Assembly (NCBI GenBank): GCA_018712245.1
Contig: DVHE01000051.1
Span: forward strand, 1 to 45,955
DNA: 45,955 nucleotides
Direction of reading: 5' to 3'
DNA from: Candidatus Avoscillospira avicola
Lineage (GTDB): Bacteria > Bacillota > Clostridia > Oscillospirales > Oscillospiraceae
This document shows, in pieces, positions 8,509-17,146 of the stretch (position 1 is its first letter; the number at the start of each line of letters is the position of its first letter). The position numbers were made by a program, and so were the translations under genes. Under the pieces are notes generated by a model. That model was not told the DNA's origin and did no database searches. It worked only from the letters and a program-made list of their open reading frames with translations.

Positions 8509-9459
8509 TTAGAACATCGGGGACAGGGAGATCTCTTCGTAGGTACGCTGAATGGCCTCGGCGAACATGGGGGAGACGTCCAGATACTTGATCTTGGTGC
8601 CGCGGGCGGCCTCGGGGGCGGGGATGGTGTTGAGGAGGACCACCTCGTCGATAACGCTGTTCTGGATGCGCTCAATGGCGGCGCCGGAGAGGACGCCGTG
8701 GGTGGCGCAGGCATAGACCTTGGTGGCGCCCTTGTCGTGGATGGCCTGGGCGGCGTTGCAGAGGGAGCCGGCGGTGTCGATCATATCGTCGAAGAGAATG
8801 CAGGTCTTGCCGGCCACGTCGCCGATGACGTTCATCACCTCGCAGCAGTTGGCCTTTTCCCGGCGCTTGTCCACGATGGCCAGGCTCATGCACATCTTGT
8901 TGGCGAAGGCGCGGCTGCGGGCCACGGAGCCCACGTCCGGCGAGACGACCACCATGCCCTCATGGTCGGGGAATTTGTTCAGGTAATACTTGACGAACAC
9001 CTTGTTGCCCAGCATATTGTCCACAGGAATATCAAAGAAGCCCTGAATCTGGGCGGCGTGGAGGTCCATGGTCAGCACGCGGTCGGCGCCGGCGGCTTCG
9101 ATCATGTTGGCCACCAGCTTGGCGGAGATGGGGTCGCGGCCCTTGGCCTTGCGGTCCTGCCGGGCGTAGCCGAAGTAGGGAATGACGGCGGTGATCCGGC
9201 CGGCGGAGGCCCGCTTGCAGGCGTCGATCATCACCAAAAGCTCCATGAGGTTGTCGTTGACCGGCTTACAGGTGGACTGGACGATGAACACATCCAGGCC
9301 CCGGACAGTCTCGTTGATGGAGACGGAGACCTCTCCGTCGGCAAAGGTGGTGACGGTACAGTTGCCCAGGGGCAGACCCAGGGCATTGCACACGCCTTCA
9401 GCAAAAGGGCGGTTGGCGTTGGCACAGAGAACCTTGACGTCTTTTCCGTGAGATATCAT
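8509..9459 (-). CDS. prs: Ribose-phosphate pyrophosphokinase (PRPP synthetase)
   Basis: The enzyme makes PRPP from ribose 5-phosphate and ATP, feeding purine, pyrimidine, NAD, His and Trp synthesis. With ATG 9459 it is 316 residues, the standard class I length. That start has GAAAGGAA about nine bases upstream, better than the in-frame ATG at 9483. Recognisable motifs are YFGYARQDRKAKGRDPISAK (ATP-binding flexible region), TMDLHAAQIQGFFDIPVDN, and the PRPP-binding loop ILFDDMIDTAGSL. It sits between glmU and pth as in Bacillus. Its product also supplies the hypoxanthine phosphoribosyltransferase encoded further along. Confidence 0.97.
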   Translation of the reverse strand: MISHGKDVKVLCANANRPFAEGVCNALGLPLGNCTVTTFADGEVSVSINETVRGLDVFIVQSTCKPVNDNLMELLVMIDACKRASAGRITAVIPYFGYARQDRKAKGRDPISAKLVANMIEAAGADRVLTMDLHAAQIQGFFDIPVDNMLGNKVFVKYYLNKFPDHEGMVVVSPDVGSVARSRAFANKMCMSLAIVDKRREKANCCEVMNVIGDVAGKTCILFDDMIDTAGSLCNAAQAIHDKGATKVYACATHGVLSGAAIERIQNSVIDEVVLLNTIPAPEAARGTKIKYLDVSPMFAEAIQRTYEEISLSPMF

Positions 9460-9516
9460 GGCGCTTAATTCCTTTCTTTCCATCCGGTAGTTATATCACG
9501 GGGTACTCCCCAAGAA

Positions 9517-10701
9517 TTACGGTTTTTTCAGCTTGAACTTCCCGGCCCATTCCTTCTTGTGGCTCTGCCGCGCCCGGGCGATGGCCAGGGCCAGGGGCGG
9601 CACGTCCTCGGTGATGGTGCTGCCGGCGGCCACATAGGCGCCCTGCCCCACGCTGACCGGCGCCACCAGGTTGACATTGGCGCCGACGAAGGCGTCGTCG
9701 CCGATGGTGGTGCGGTATTTTTTGGCCCGGTCGTAGTTGACCGTCACCGCGCCGCAGCCCAGCTGGACGTTTTTGCCCACCTCGGTGTCGGCGACATAGG
9801 AGAGGTGGGCCAGCTTGGCGCCGTCGCCGATTTTGGTGTTGCGCACCTCCACAAAGTCGCCGATCTTGGCGTTGTCCCCGGTCTGGGTGCCGGCGCGGAC
9901 GTAGGCGTAGGGGCCCACGTGGCAGTTCTGCCCCAGGGTGGCCTGGAAGACCTGGGAGCTGTTGACCACGGTGCCGGCGCCGAAGACGGCATCCTCGGCG
10001 TAGGTGTTGGGGCCGATGACGCAGCCGGGGCCGACGACGGTCTTGCCCCGGAGGATGGTGCCGGGCATCAGCACGGCCTGGGGCGACACCTGGGCCATGG
10101 GATCAACGTAGGTGGTGGCGAAGTCCCAGATCTCCACGCCGGCCTCGGCCAGGCGGTAGAGGTGGGCGCGGTTCAAAAGCGGCTGGAAGTCGGTCAACTG
10201 GGCCAGAGAGGTGATGGAGAAGGCGCCGTCGCGGTCCGTGTAGGGCGCACTCTGGTCCTGCAGCACCTCCAGCAGGTCGGCTTTGGCTTCCACGGCGGCC
10301 TGGAAGGCCGTCTTTTTCACGCACAGCAGGTTGCTGGGCTCCGGCGCGCCGTCCAGAGCCAGGATTTCGGCGTCGTAGGGCAGCAGGACGCAGGGGCCTG
10401 TGACGACGATGACGTCGGATTGCTCGTCTCCGGCGGCGGAGAGGAACACCTGGATCTGCTCAGAGGCCTGGCTCTCCTCGGCCACCACCAGCTGGGTGTC
10501 GTCGGGGAAGCAGGCTCGGGCTGCCGCCTCCCACGGGGGACGGCAAACCAAAAAGAACCGCTCTACCCCACCGGCGGACAGAGAATCCACCAGCCAGGCG
10601 AGCAGCGGCGCACCCATGAGATTGCCCAGCAGCATGGGCCGGGGATATCCGGTCTTTCCCGTATCGTCGGGTAAGAAGATCACAGCAGACAAACCAGCCA
10701 T
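9517..10701 (-). CDS. glmU: GlmU-like protein: acetyltransferase domain intact, uridylyltransferase domain degenerate
   Basis: Bifunctional GlmU acetylates glucosamine 1-phosphate and then adds UMP to give UDP-GlcNAc. The C-terminal left-handed beta-helix here is canonical, with NTKIGDGAKLAHLSYVADTE (catalytic His in HLSY), GAVTVNYDRAKKYRTTIGDD and GAYVAAGSTITEDVPP. The N-terminal half (about 200 residues) lacks the nucleotidyltransferase signature LAAGxGTRM; in its place is AVIFLPDDTGKTGYPRPMLL. The metal-binding Asp of the usual YGDxPL box reads TGPCVLL. I therefore expect acetyltransferase but not uridylyltransferase activity. Length is 394 residues against about 450-460 for complete GlmU. 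ATG 10701 is preferred, with GAGGAA nine bases upstream. Gene order glmU-prs-pth-mfd supports the identity. Confidence 0.85.
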   Translation of the reverse strand: MAGLSAVIFLPDDTGKTGYPRPMLLGNLMGAPLLAWLVDSLSAGGVERFFLVCRPPWEAAARACFPDDTQLVVAEESQASEQIQVFLSAAGDEQSDVIVVTGPCVLLPYDAEILALDGAPEPSNLLCVKKTAFQAAVEAKADLLEVLQDQSAPYTDRDGAFSITSLAQLTDFQPLLNRAHLYRLAEAGVEIWDFATTYVDPMAQVSPQAVLMPGTILRGKTVVGPGCVIGPNTYAEDAVFGAGTVVNSSQVFQATLGQNCHVGPYAYVRAGTQTGDNAKIGDFVEVRNTKIGDGAKLAHLSYVADTEVGKNVQLGCGAVTVNYDRAKKYRTTIGDDAFVGANVNLVAPVSVGQGAYVAAGSTITEDVPPLALAIARARQSHKKEWAGKFKLKKP

Positions 10702-10751
10702 GGCCAGCACTTCCTCTCAAAAAAATAAAAGGGAAAAACCTTTCTGCCCTT

Positions 10752-10780
10752 AGTATAACAAAGAAAACCAAATTTGTATA
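10752..10780 (-). promoter_or_regulatory. Predicted promoter of the glmU-prs-pth-mfd operon
   Basis: On the minus strand TATACT (10752-10757) is preceded by the extended -10 element TGT and, 17 bp further up, by TATACA (10775-10780). The start would fall about 45 bp upstream of the glmU start codon. Confidence 0.55.
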
Positions 10781-10871
10781 GGATTTTTCGGGAGAAAGAC
10801 GGAGAGAAACAGAGAATATTCCCAGAGTTCTCTGTGCAAATTGATTCCATCTCCGGCGGACACCGGCTGGG

Positions 10872-11843
10872 CTACAGCCGCTGTTCCAGAAGAAAGTCCG
10901 CCACGTCCTGGAGCTGGGGGTTGTCCGCCGCGGCCAGGGCGTCGTGCAGGGCCCGGGAGTTGAGGGGGCAGCCGGTGAGCCGCGTCGCGATGGCCTGGGT
11001 CAGCTCCGTGTCCATGGCGTCGGAGTAGACCGCCACCGACGCCACGGTCACGTGCTTCAGGGTGAAGAGCAGCTCCACGCCGCCCCAGGGGAACCGAGTG
11101 GAGAGGGAGAGGTCGAAGTCCGGCGTCTTGCCCAGCCGCCAGTCCCAGGAGGCCTGCTTTTCCCGGTAGGGCGCCCACTGGGCGACGACCTCCGGCGTGG
11201 GGACGAAGGGCTCGAAGGGGCCCATGGCCGCTTCCGCCGCCGCGCGGACGGCGGCCTCCATGGCCTGAGTGGTCAGCTGGGGCGCGAAGGCGCAGAGGTT
11301 GGTGACTCTGGCCCGCACCGAGGCCACGCCCTTGGCCTGGAGCTTGCGGGGGTCGGGGTTTAAGTACCGCTGGAGGCGGCCCAGGTCCGCCGAGAGCAGC
11401 AGCGTGCCGTGGTGCTGGCGCAGCGGGCCGCGGCCGGCGAAGGCGCAGCCGGAGAACTTCTTTCCGCCGGCCAGCAGGTCGTTGCGGCCGGAGCGCTCGC
11501 AGGGAATGCCGAAGGAGCGGACGGCCTGGAGGATGATCTCCTGCTGGGCCTCCAGGTCGTAGCGGTCCTGGCCGGTGATGAAGGAGAAGTTCAGGTTGCC
11601 CTGGTCGTGGAAGACCGCACCGCCGCCGGTGATCCGCCGCACCAGCTGCACGCCGTCGCGCTCCATGGCGTCGAGGCTGCACTCCCGCCAGGGGTTCTGG
11701 TTTTTGCCGATGATGACGGCGTTGGCGTTGACGTAGAAGTAGAGCATGAAGTCCTCCGGCTTCAGGTGGTCGAGAAACCACTCGTCCTGGGCCAGATTGT
11801 CCCAGCCGTCGCCGGTGGGGGAAAAATACCAGTAGTTTGCCAT
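10872..11843 (-). CDS. lplA: Lipoate--protein ligase A
   Basis: This enzyme activates free lipoate with ATP and attaches it to lipoyl domains of 2-oxoacid dehydrogenase complexes or the glycine cleavage H protein. The 323-residue protein carries the LplA signature RRITGGGAVFHDQGNLNFSF, the catalytic-lysine region LLAGGKKFSGCAF, and RQHHGTLLLSADL. A C-terminal accessory domain (about residues 240-323) is present, as in full-length ligases. AAAGGAA precedes the ATG by five bases. No lipoylated target or lipoate synthase is in the window, so it probably scavenges host or community lipoate. It is isolated between repeats on one side and the glmU promoter on the other. Confidence 0.93.
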   Translation of the reverse strand: MANYWYFSPTGDGWDNLAQDEWFLDHLKPEDFMLYFYVNANAVIIGKNQNPWRECSLDAMERDGVQLVRRITGGGAVFHDQGNLNFSFITGQDRYDLEAQQEIILQAVRSFGIPCERSGRNDLLAGGKKFSGCAFAGRGPLRQHHGTLLLSADLGRLQRYLNPDPRKLQAKGVASVRARVTNLCAFAPQLTTQAMEAAVRAAAEAAMGPFEPFVPTPEVVAQWAPYREKQASWDWRLGKTPDFDLSLSTRFPWGGVELLFTLKHVTVASVAVYSDAMDTELTQAIATRLTGCPLNSRALHDALAAADNPQLQDVADFLLEQRL

Positions 11844-12732
11844 AGGGGTTCCTTTCTGCGGGAAGGGGAAAATAGGGAAGAGGGAATAGGGAAGAGGGAA
11901 GAGGGAAGAAGTGCGCCGTAGGGGCGGCTATCAGCCGCCCGCTGGGCTGTGTGTGCAACGCGCCCGCGGCACCCGCACCGCGCCAAAGCCTCCCCTGTGT
12001 AAGGGGAGGTGTCATGGCCTTTGGCCATGACGGAGGGGTTGTTGGGCACTGCCGATCTCCATAAGGCTCGCGGTGGTCGGCGGTTCTGATCCCCTCCGTC
12101 ACGGCTTCGCCGTGCCGCTGCGGTCTCTGTATCTGCCACCGGCAGCGCTCCCTTGCGGGCCCCTTGTTCACCAAGGGGAGGCAATTCGCCGCGGGCCCGC
12201 GTTGAATGCACCAACCGCAGGGGCGCGCATCGCGCGTCCGCTGGCCTGCGCGTCCGCAGCACGTGCGGCAATGCACCGCACCCTGTAGGGGCGGCCTGTA
12301 TGGCCGCCCCTACCGCACGCCCGATTCGCCGCAGGCCCGCGGCGAACGCACCGCGCCAAAGCCTCCCCTTGGGCACCAAGGGGAGGCTTTGGCGCGAAGC
12401 GCCGGAGGGGATCAGAACTGGAGACGCCTGCGGGTTGACAACCCCTCAGTCAGCCTGCGGCTGACAGCTCCGGGTTGCCGCTAAGCCTTCCCGGCCCGCG
12501 TTGCGGTCCGCCAAGGCAAGCGGCTGCTGGGCCGCTGCGGTCGCTTCTTCCGCCGCTGGCGGCGCTCCCTTGCGGGCCCCTTACACAGGGGAGCCTTTTT
12601 GTGCCGCCCGCGCTGGGGATACGTTTGCCGCGGGTGCGGCGGGAATCGCAACCGAGCGGGCCGATGAAGGCATCGGCCCCTACAGAGCGGTTCGCAAAGT
12701 TGTTCGCAGGGGCGGCGCTGCGCTGATGCCGC
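11844..12732. repeat. Non-coding block of interspersed hairpin repeats
   Basis: About 0.89 kb between lplA and deoC has no convincing gene and is a patchwork of palindromic units. Unit types seen: CCTCCCC-TGTGTAA-GGGGAGG at 11989-12009 followed by GTCATGGCC-TTT-GGCCATGAC at 12011-12031 and GGAGGGG; a 21-bp perfect stem at 12352-12372 / 12376-12396, again followed by GGAGGGG; an oppositely oriented relative at about 12089-12180 (CCCCTCCGTCACGG ... CCAAGGGGAGGC); a GTAGGGGCGGC ... GCCGCCCC type at 11920-11940 and 12290-12312; and a GGCCGATGAAGGCATCGGCC hairpin near 12659-12678. A purine-rich tract, repeats of GGGAAGA, spans 11860-11911. Such elements are common in gut Clostridia; mobility is inferred, not shown. 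Confidence 0.75.
12352..12396. repeat. 21-bp perfect hairpin, best-preserved repeat unit
   Basis: Left arm 12352-12372 and right arm 12376-12396 pair perfectly around a GCA loop; the core arm is CGCCAAAGCCTCCCCTTGG. The following GAAGCGCCGGAGGGG tail recurs, diverged, next to the other CCTCCCC hairpins of the same block. Confidence 0.8.
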
Positions 12733-13386
12733 TTATTCCATGGCCTTGGCCAGCTTGACGATGCGGCTGGTACCCAGGCGCGTGGCGCCCAGCTCCAGGA
12801 ACTTCTCAGCGTCCTGGAGGGAGGCGATGCCGCCGGCGGCCTTGATCTGCACTGCCGGCCCCACATGGGCCTTGAAGAGGGCCACGTCTTCGAAGGTGGC
12901 GCCGGCCGTGGAGAAGCCGGTGGAGGTCTTGATGAAGTCTGCCCGGGCCTCGGTGACGATCTCGCACATTTTGATCTTTTCCGCCTCGGTCAGCAGGCAC
13001 GTCTCAATGATGACCTTGAGAATTTTGCCGCCGCAGGCGTCCTTGACCGCCCGGATCTCCCGCAGCAGGTCGTCGTACCGCCGGTCCTTGAGCCAGCCGA
13101 TGTGGATGACCATGTCGATCTCGTCGGCGCCGTTTTTGACGGCGTCGGCGGCCTCGAAGCACTTGGCGGCGGTGGTGCTGTAGCCGTTGGGGAAGCCGAT
13201 GACGGTGCAGATGGGCAGCTTTCCGCCCACATAGGCCGCGGCCTCTTTCACATAGGCCGCGGGAATGCAGGCCGAGGCCGTGCGGTAGCGGATGCCGTCG
13301 TCCAGCACGGCGCGAATCTGGTCCCAGGTGGCAGTCTGAGAGAGCAGGGTGTGGTCGCAGTGGGATAGGATGGTCTGAATGTCCAT
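12733..13386 (-). CDS. deoC: Deoxyribose-phosphate aldolase
   Basis: DeoC splits 2-deoxyribose 5-phosphate into glyceraldehyde 3-phosphate and acetaldehyde, the last step of deoxynucleoside catabolism. The 217-residue protein shows the TIM-barrel hallmarks: an early SHCDHTLL, the [14 protein letters not shown] segment, the Schiff-base lysine in DFIKTSTGF, and the second conserved lysine in [15 protein letters not shown] stands five bases before the ATG and overlaps the ftsH stop codon, so it is the last gene of the gdpP-to-deoC operon and translationally close-coupled to ftsH. Pairing with ftsH and hpt gives a loose nucleoside-salvage theme. Repeats follow its stop codon. Confidence 0.96.
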   Translation of the reverse strand: MDIQTILSHCDHTLLSQTATWDQIRAVLDDGIRYRTASACIPAAYVKEAAAYVGGKLPICTVIGFPNGYSTTAAKCFEAADAVKNGADEIDMVIHIGWLKDRRYDDLLREIRAVKDACGGKILKVIIETCLLTEAEKIKMCEIVTEARADFIKTSTGFSTAGATFEDVALFKAHVGPAVQIKAAGGIASLQDAEKFLELGATRLGTSRIVKLAKAME

Positions 13387-13397
13387 AGAGTCCTCCT

Positions 13398-15218
13398 TTA
13401 CTGGGCCATGGCCGCCTCAAACGCGGCCCGATCCATGGTCTCATGCTCCAGGAGGTAGTCGGCGACGGCCTGGAGCTTCTGGCGGTTGGCGTTGAGGATT
13501 TCCTCGCTGCGGCGGTAGGCCCGGTCAATCAGGGCCTTGACCTCCTCGTCGATGTCGCCGGCGATGCGCTCGGAGTAGGGCTTGGATTTTTCGTAGTCCC
13601 GGCCGATGAACACCTCGCCCTCGGCGCTGTAGTTGACGGCGCCCAGCTTTTCGCTCATGCCGTACTTCTGCACCATGTCCCGGGCGATGTCCGTGGCCCG
13701 CTGGATGTCGTTGGAGGCGCCGGTGGAGATGTCCTGGAGGAAGAGCTGCTCCGCCACCCGGCCGCCCAGCAGCGAGACGATCTGCTCGAACATCTCATTG
13801 CGGGAGAGGTAGTTCTGGTCGTCCGCCGGGAGGCTCAGCGTCATGCCGCCGGCGCCGCCCCGGGGCACGATGGTGATCTGATGCACCGGGTCGTGGGTGG
13901 GCAGATGGTAGATGACTACGGCGTGGCCGGCCTCGTGGACGGCGGTCAGCCGCTTTTCGTGGGGGGAGATCACGTGGCTGCGCTTCTCCGGCCCGGCGAT
14001 GACCTTCAGCATGGCCTGCTCCAGGTCCTGGTTGTTGAGGGCCGGGCGGTCCGCCCGGGCGGCCAGCAGCGCGGCCTCGTTCATCAAATTCTCCAGGTCC
14101 GCGCCGGTGAAGCCGGCGGTGGCCCGGGCCAGGCTGGAGAGATTGGCGTCCTCGGCGAGAGGCTTGTCCTTGGCGTGGATTTTCAAAATGGCTTCGCGGC
14201 CCCGCCAGTCGGGGCGGCCCACATAGATCTGCCGGTCAAAGCGGCCCGGGCGCAGCAGCGCCGGGTCCAGGATGTCCTTGCGGTTGGTGGCCGCCATGAC
14301 GATGACGCCCTCGTTTTTGCCGAAGCCGTCCATCTCCACCAGCAGCTGGTTGAGGGTCTGCTCCCGCTCGTCGTGGCCGCCGCCCAGGCCCGCGCCCCGG
14401 CGCCGGCCCACGGCGTCGATCTCATCGATGAACACGATGGCCGGCGCCTGCTTCTTGGCCTGCTCGAAGAGGTCGCGGACGCGGCTGGCGCCCACGCCCA
14501 CGTACAGCTCCACAAAGTCTGAGCCGGAGATGGAGAGGAACTGCACCCCGGCTTCGCCGGCCACGGCCCGGGCCAGCAGCGTCTTGCCTGTGCCGGGCGG
14601 GCCCACCAGCAAAATGCCCTTGGGGATTCGGGCGCCCAGGCGGGTGAAGCGGTCCGGGTCCTTCAAAAAGGCCACCACTTCCTCCAGCTCCTCCTTTTCC
14701 TCGTCGGCGCCGGCCACGTCGGCAAAGGTGACGGGCTTGCTGCTGCCGCTGCCGATGCGGACGTTGGCCCGGGTGAACTTGCCCATGGAGTTCTGGCCGC
14801 CGCCGGAGCGGGAGACCAGCAGGATGATGACGTACACCAGGCCGATGCCCAAGATGAGGTAGGGCAGCAGGGAGACCCAGTCGAGCCTGGAGGCGGCGGG
14901 GTAGTTGTAGTCCTCCAGGGTGCCGGCGCGGTGCTGGGCGGCGATCAGATCGTCCAGGTCCCGGTGGAACTGGTTTACGTCGCCGATGGTGGTGGTGACG
15001 GTCTCGGTGCCGGTTTCTCCGGCGACTTCCATCCGCAGCGCCCCGTCGGTGGAGAGGGTGAAGCTGCGCACCGCGCCGGTCTCAAACAGCTCCACCACCT
15101 GGGAGTAGGGCGTGGTTTCGCTGGATACGCCGGAGAAGAACTGGTACACCAACAAAAACAGCAGGGCCAGAATCAGCACATAGATCACGGCCCCGGTGGG
15201 GTTGATTTTCCGATTCAA
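13398..15218 (-). CDS. ftsH: ATP-dependent zinc metalloprotease FtsH
   Basis: A 606-residue membrane-bound AAA protease that degrades misfolded membrane proteins and short-lived regulators. Two membrane segments (about residues 8-28 and 113-135) flank an extracytoplasmic domain. The AAA module has Walker [17 protein letters not shown] (about residue 200), Walker [12 protein letters not shown] and the second region of homology with [17 protein letters not shown]. The zinc site is HEAGHAVV (about residue 428). The start is TTG at 15218 with AAGGAG ten bases upstream; no in-frame ATG is available nearby. The tilS-hpt-ftsH order is the classical Firmicutes arrangement. Confidence 0.97.
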   Translation of the reverse strand: MNRKINPTGAVIYVLILALLFLLVYQFFSGVSSETTPYSQVVELFETGAVRSFTLSTDGALRMEVAGETGTETVTTTIGDVNQFHRDLDDLIAAQHRAGTLEDYNYPAASRLDWVSLLPYLILGIGLVYVIILLVSRSGGGQNSMGKFTRANVRIGSGSSKPVTFADVAGADEEKEELEEVVAFLKDPDRFTRLGARIPKGILLVGPPGTGKTLLARAVAGEAGVQFLSISGSDFVELYVGVGASRVRDLFEQAKKQAPAIVFIDEIDAVGRRRGAGLGGGHDEREQTLNQLLVEMDGFGKNEGVIVMAATNRKDILDPALLRPGRFDRQIYVGRPDWRGREAILKIHAKDKPLAEDANLSSLARATAGFTGADLENLMNEAALLAARADRPALNNQDLEQAMLKVIAGPEKRSHVISPHEKRLTAVHEAGHAVVIYHLPTHDPVHQITIVPRGGAGGMTLSLPADDQNYLSRNEMFEQIVSLLGGRVAEQLFLQDISTGASNDIQRATDIARDMVQKYGMSEKLGAVNYSAEGEVFIGRDYEKSKPYSERIAGDIDEEVKALIDRAYRRSEEILNANRQKLQAVADYLLEHETMDRAAFEAAMAQ

Positions 15219-15261
15219 AGTGAATATGCTCCTTAAAATTGGTCAATTTGCGTCGCCGGCG

Positions 15262-15819
15262 TCAGTCCTGGTAGACCTCCGGCTTGAGGACGCCCACAAA
15301 GGGGAGGTTGCGGTAATAGTCCTGGTAATCCAGGCCGTAGCCCACGACAAAGGCGTTGGGAATGGTGAAGCAGACATAGTCGGCGGTGAGGTCTTCGGTG
15401 CGGCCGCTGGGCTTGTCCAGCAGCGTGCAGATTTTCACAGACCGGGGGTTCCGGGCCTGGAACATCTCCACGATCAGCTTCAGCGTCCGGCCTGAATCGA
15501 GAATGTCCTCCAGAATCAGCACGTCCCGGCCCTCGATGTCGTGGTCGATGTCCTTGCGGAAGGTCAGCTTGCCGGTGGAGGCGGTGCCGCCCTCGAAGGA
15601 GGTGACGCACATGAAGTCCTCCTGCACCGGGATGGTGATGGCCTGGGCCATGGCGGCGTAGAAGGGGACTACGCCCTTGAGAACGCCCACCAAAATGGGG
15701 TTCTTGCCCCGGTAGTCTTCGCTGATTTGGGCGCCGACTTCCCGAATACGGCGGCGGATACTCTCCTCGTCCACCAACACTTCCTGGATATCTGCGAGCA
15801 TATCAAACTGGTTCATCAT
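15262..15819 (-). CDS. hpt: Hypoxanthine phosphoribosyltransferase
   Basis: This purine-salvage enzyme joins hypoxanthine or guanine to PRPP. The 185-residue protein has the PRPP-binding motif LILEDILDSGRTL, the LVGVLKGVVPF loop, and the C-terminal VCFTIPNAFVVGYGLDY region. The ATG pair at 15819/15816 follows AGAAGGGAG; longer upstream reading would run into tilS coding sequence. The start overlaps the tilS end by 17 bases. ftsH follows after 42 bases. Confidence 0.96.
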   Translation of the reverse strand: MMNQFDMLADIQEVLVDEESIRRRIREVGAQISEDYRGKNPILVGVLKGVVPFYAAMAQAITIPVQEDFMCVTSFEGGTASTGKLTFRKDIDHDIEGRDVLILEDILDSGRTLKLIVEMFQARNPRSVKICTLLDKPSGRTEDLTADYVCFTIPNAFVVGYGLDYQDYYRNLPFVGVLKPEVYQD

Positions 15820-17146
15820 CGCTCTCGCTCCCTTCTCTCCAAAACCGCAGCAGCCACGCCGGTTCCCCCGGCGCTGCCCGGCGGGCCCAGTCACAGCCCA
15901 CCTGGTACACGGCGACGACGCCCCGGCTGTCCGCCGCCACAGGCAGCAGATCGCGCCGGGCGGCGGGGATTTTCCGGTCAATCATCCACCGCTTGAGGCT
16001 TTTCCCGCCGCCGGGGCCGCGCAGCCGGTCTCCCGTCATCCGGGGCCGGACGGTCAGATGGAGAATTTCCTCCATCATATCACACTTGATGGCAAAAGTG
16101 GACAGAAAATCCACCTTTTTTTCCAAAATCACCGGGCCGTCCAGCCGGACCCGGAGGCCGGCCTCCGGCAGGAAAAGCTGCTGCCCCGGGGAAAGGGAGA
16201 CCGGGGCGAAGGCCGCGGGGCTTGGCGTCCGCTCCAGCCGCAGGAGGCCGTATTCCCGCCGGGCAGTGACGCCGCCGGGCAGCGAGACCGACTGGGAGCC
16301 GCGGCAGTCCCGGAGCAGTGCCTCCACCGCTTCTACATGGGCCGCGGCTGGCTTTTGGATCGATAAAATCTGCCGGATCGCCCGGCTGCGGAGCGCCGGG
16401 GGCGCGGCAAAGAGGATCGCGGCGTCCCAGCCGCCGTCCCGGGCGGCGCGGCGGAGCAGGGCCTGGGTCTCCCCAGCCAGATATGCCTCGTCCTGCCGCA
16501 AAAGCGCTGTGGAGCGGGCCACCGTGGCGGCCAGGCTGGGATTCTCCTGGCGCAGCAGCGGCACGACGTGGTGCCGCAGACGGTTGCGCAGGGCGTCGTC
16601 CCGGCCGTTGGTGCTGTCCTCCCGCCAGGTGAGGCCGTATGTCTCTAAATATGCCAAAATCTCCGCCCGCGTCACCTGGAGCAGCGGACGAAGATACCGC
16701 CCCTCCTGCGGGGCCATGGCGCCCAGGCCCTTGAGGCCCGTGCCCCGGAGGAGGTTTAATAGCACGGTCTCCACCTGGTCGTCGGCGTTGTGGGCCGTGG
16801 CGATCAGCCCCGGCTGCGCCCGGAGAAATTGGTGGCGCAGCACCCGGGCGGCCTCCTCGATGCTCTCGCCGGTCTCGACGGCGCGGGCTTTGACGTCGCC
16901 CCGGCCCAGGGCCAGGGGGATGGACCACTGCGCGCACAGCGCCTGGACGAAGGCCTCGTCGCCGTCGGATTCCGCGCCCCGGAGGCAGTGGTTGAAGTGG
17001 GCCGCGGAGAGGGAAAAGCCCATGGCCGGAGCCAGGGCCGCCAGACAGTGGAGCAGCGCCACGGAATCGGCCCCGCCGGAGACGGCGCAGACGATGGCGG
17101 CGTCCCGGGGCAGCGCCGCCAGGGCCGCCGATACCTTATCCCTCAC
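15803..17146 (-). CDS. tilS: tRNA(Ile)-lysidine synthetase
   Basis: TilS converts C34 of the CAU-anticodon tRNA-Ile to lysidine so that it reads AUA; it is essential. The PP-loop SGGADS is at residues 23-28, followed by HFNHCLRGAESDGDE, the ATAHNADDQVETVLLNLLRG segment and the RPLLQVTRAEI element. A C-terminal substrate-binding domain with DRLRGPGGGKSLKRWMID ends the 447-residue protein. I chose GTG 17146, with GGGAG about ten bases upstream, because the conserved N-terminus then begins directly. Codons further upstream belong to dnaB in another frame. The gene overlaps dnaB by 11 bases and hpt by 17, implying translational coupling on both sides. Confidence 0.93.
   Translation of the reverse strand: MRDKVSAALAALPRDAAIVCAVSGGADSVALLHCLAALAPAMGFSLSAAHFNHCLRGAESDGDEAFVQALCAQWSIPLALGRGDVKARAVETGESIEEAARVLRHQFLRAQPGLIATAHNADDQVETVLLNLLRGTGLKGLGAMAPQEGRYLRPLLQVTRAEILAYLETYGLTWREDSTNGRDDALRNRLRHHVVPLLRQENPSLAATVARSTALLRQDEAYLAGETQALLRRAARDGGWDAAILFAAPPALRSRAIRQILSIQKPAAAHVEAVEALLRDCRGSQSVSLPGGVTARREYGLLRLERTPSPAAFAPVSLSPGQQLFLPEAGLRVRLDGPVILEKKVDFLSTFAIKCDMMEEILHLTVRPRMTGDRLRGPGGGKSLKRWMIDRKIPAARRDLLPVAADSRGVVAVYQVGCDWARRAAPGEPAWLLRFWREGSESDDEPV

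Noticed and set aside
12073-12484. Short open frames within the repeat block between lplA and deoC
   Set aside because: They overlap in several frames, encode Arg/Pro/Ala-rich text and consist of hairpin DNA; none has a ribosome site or known domain.
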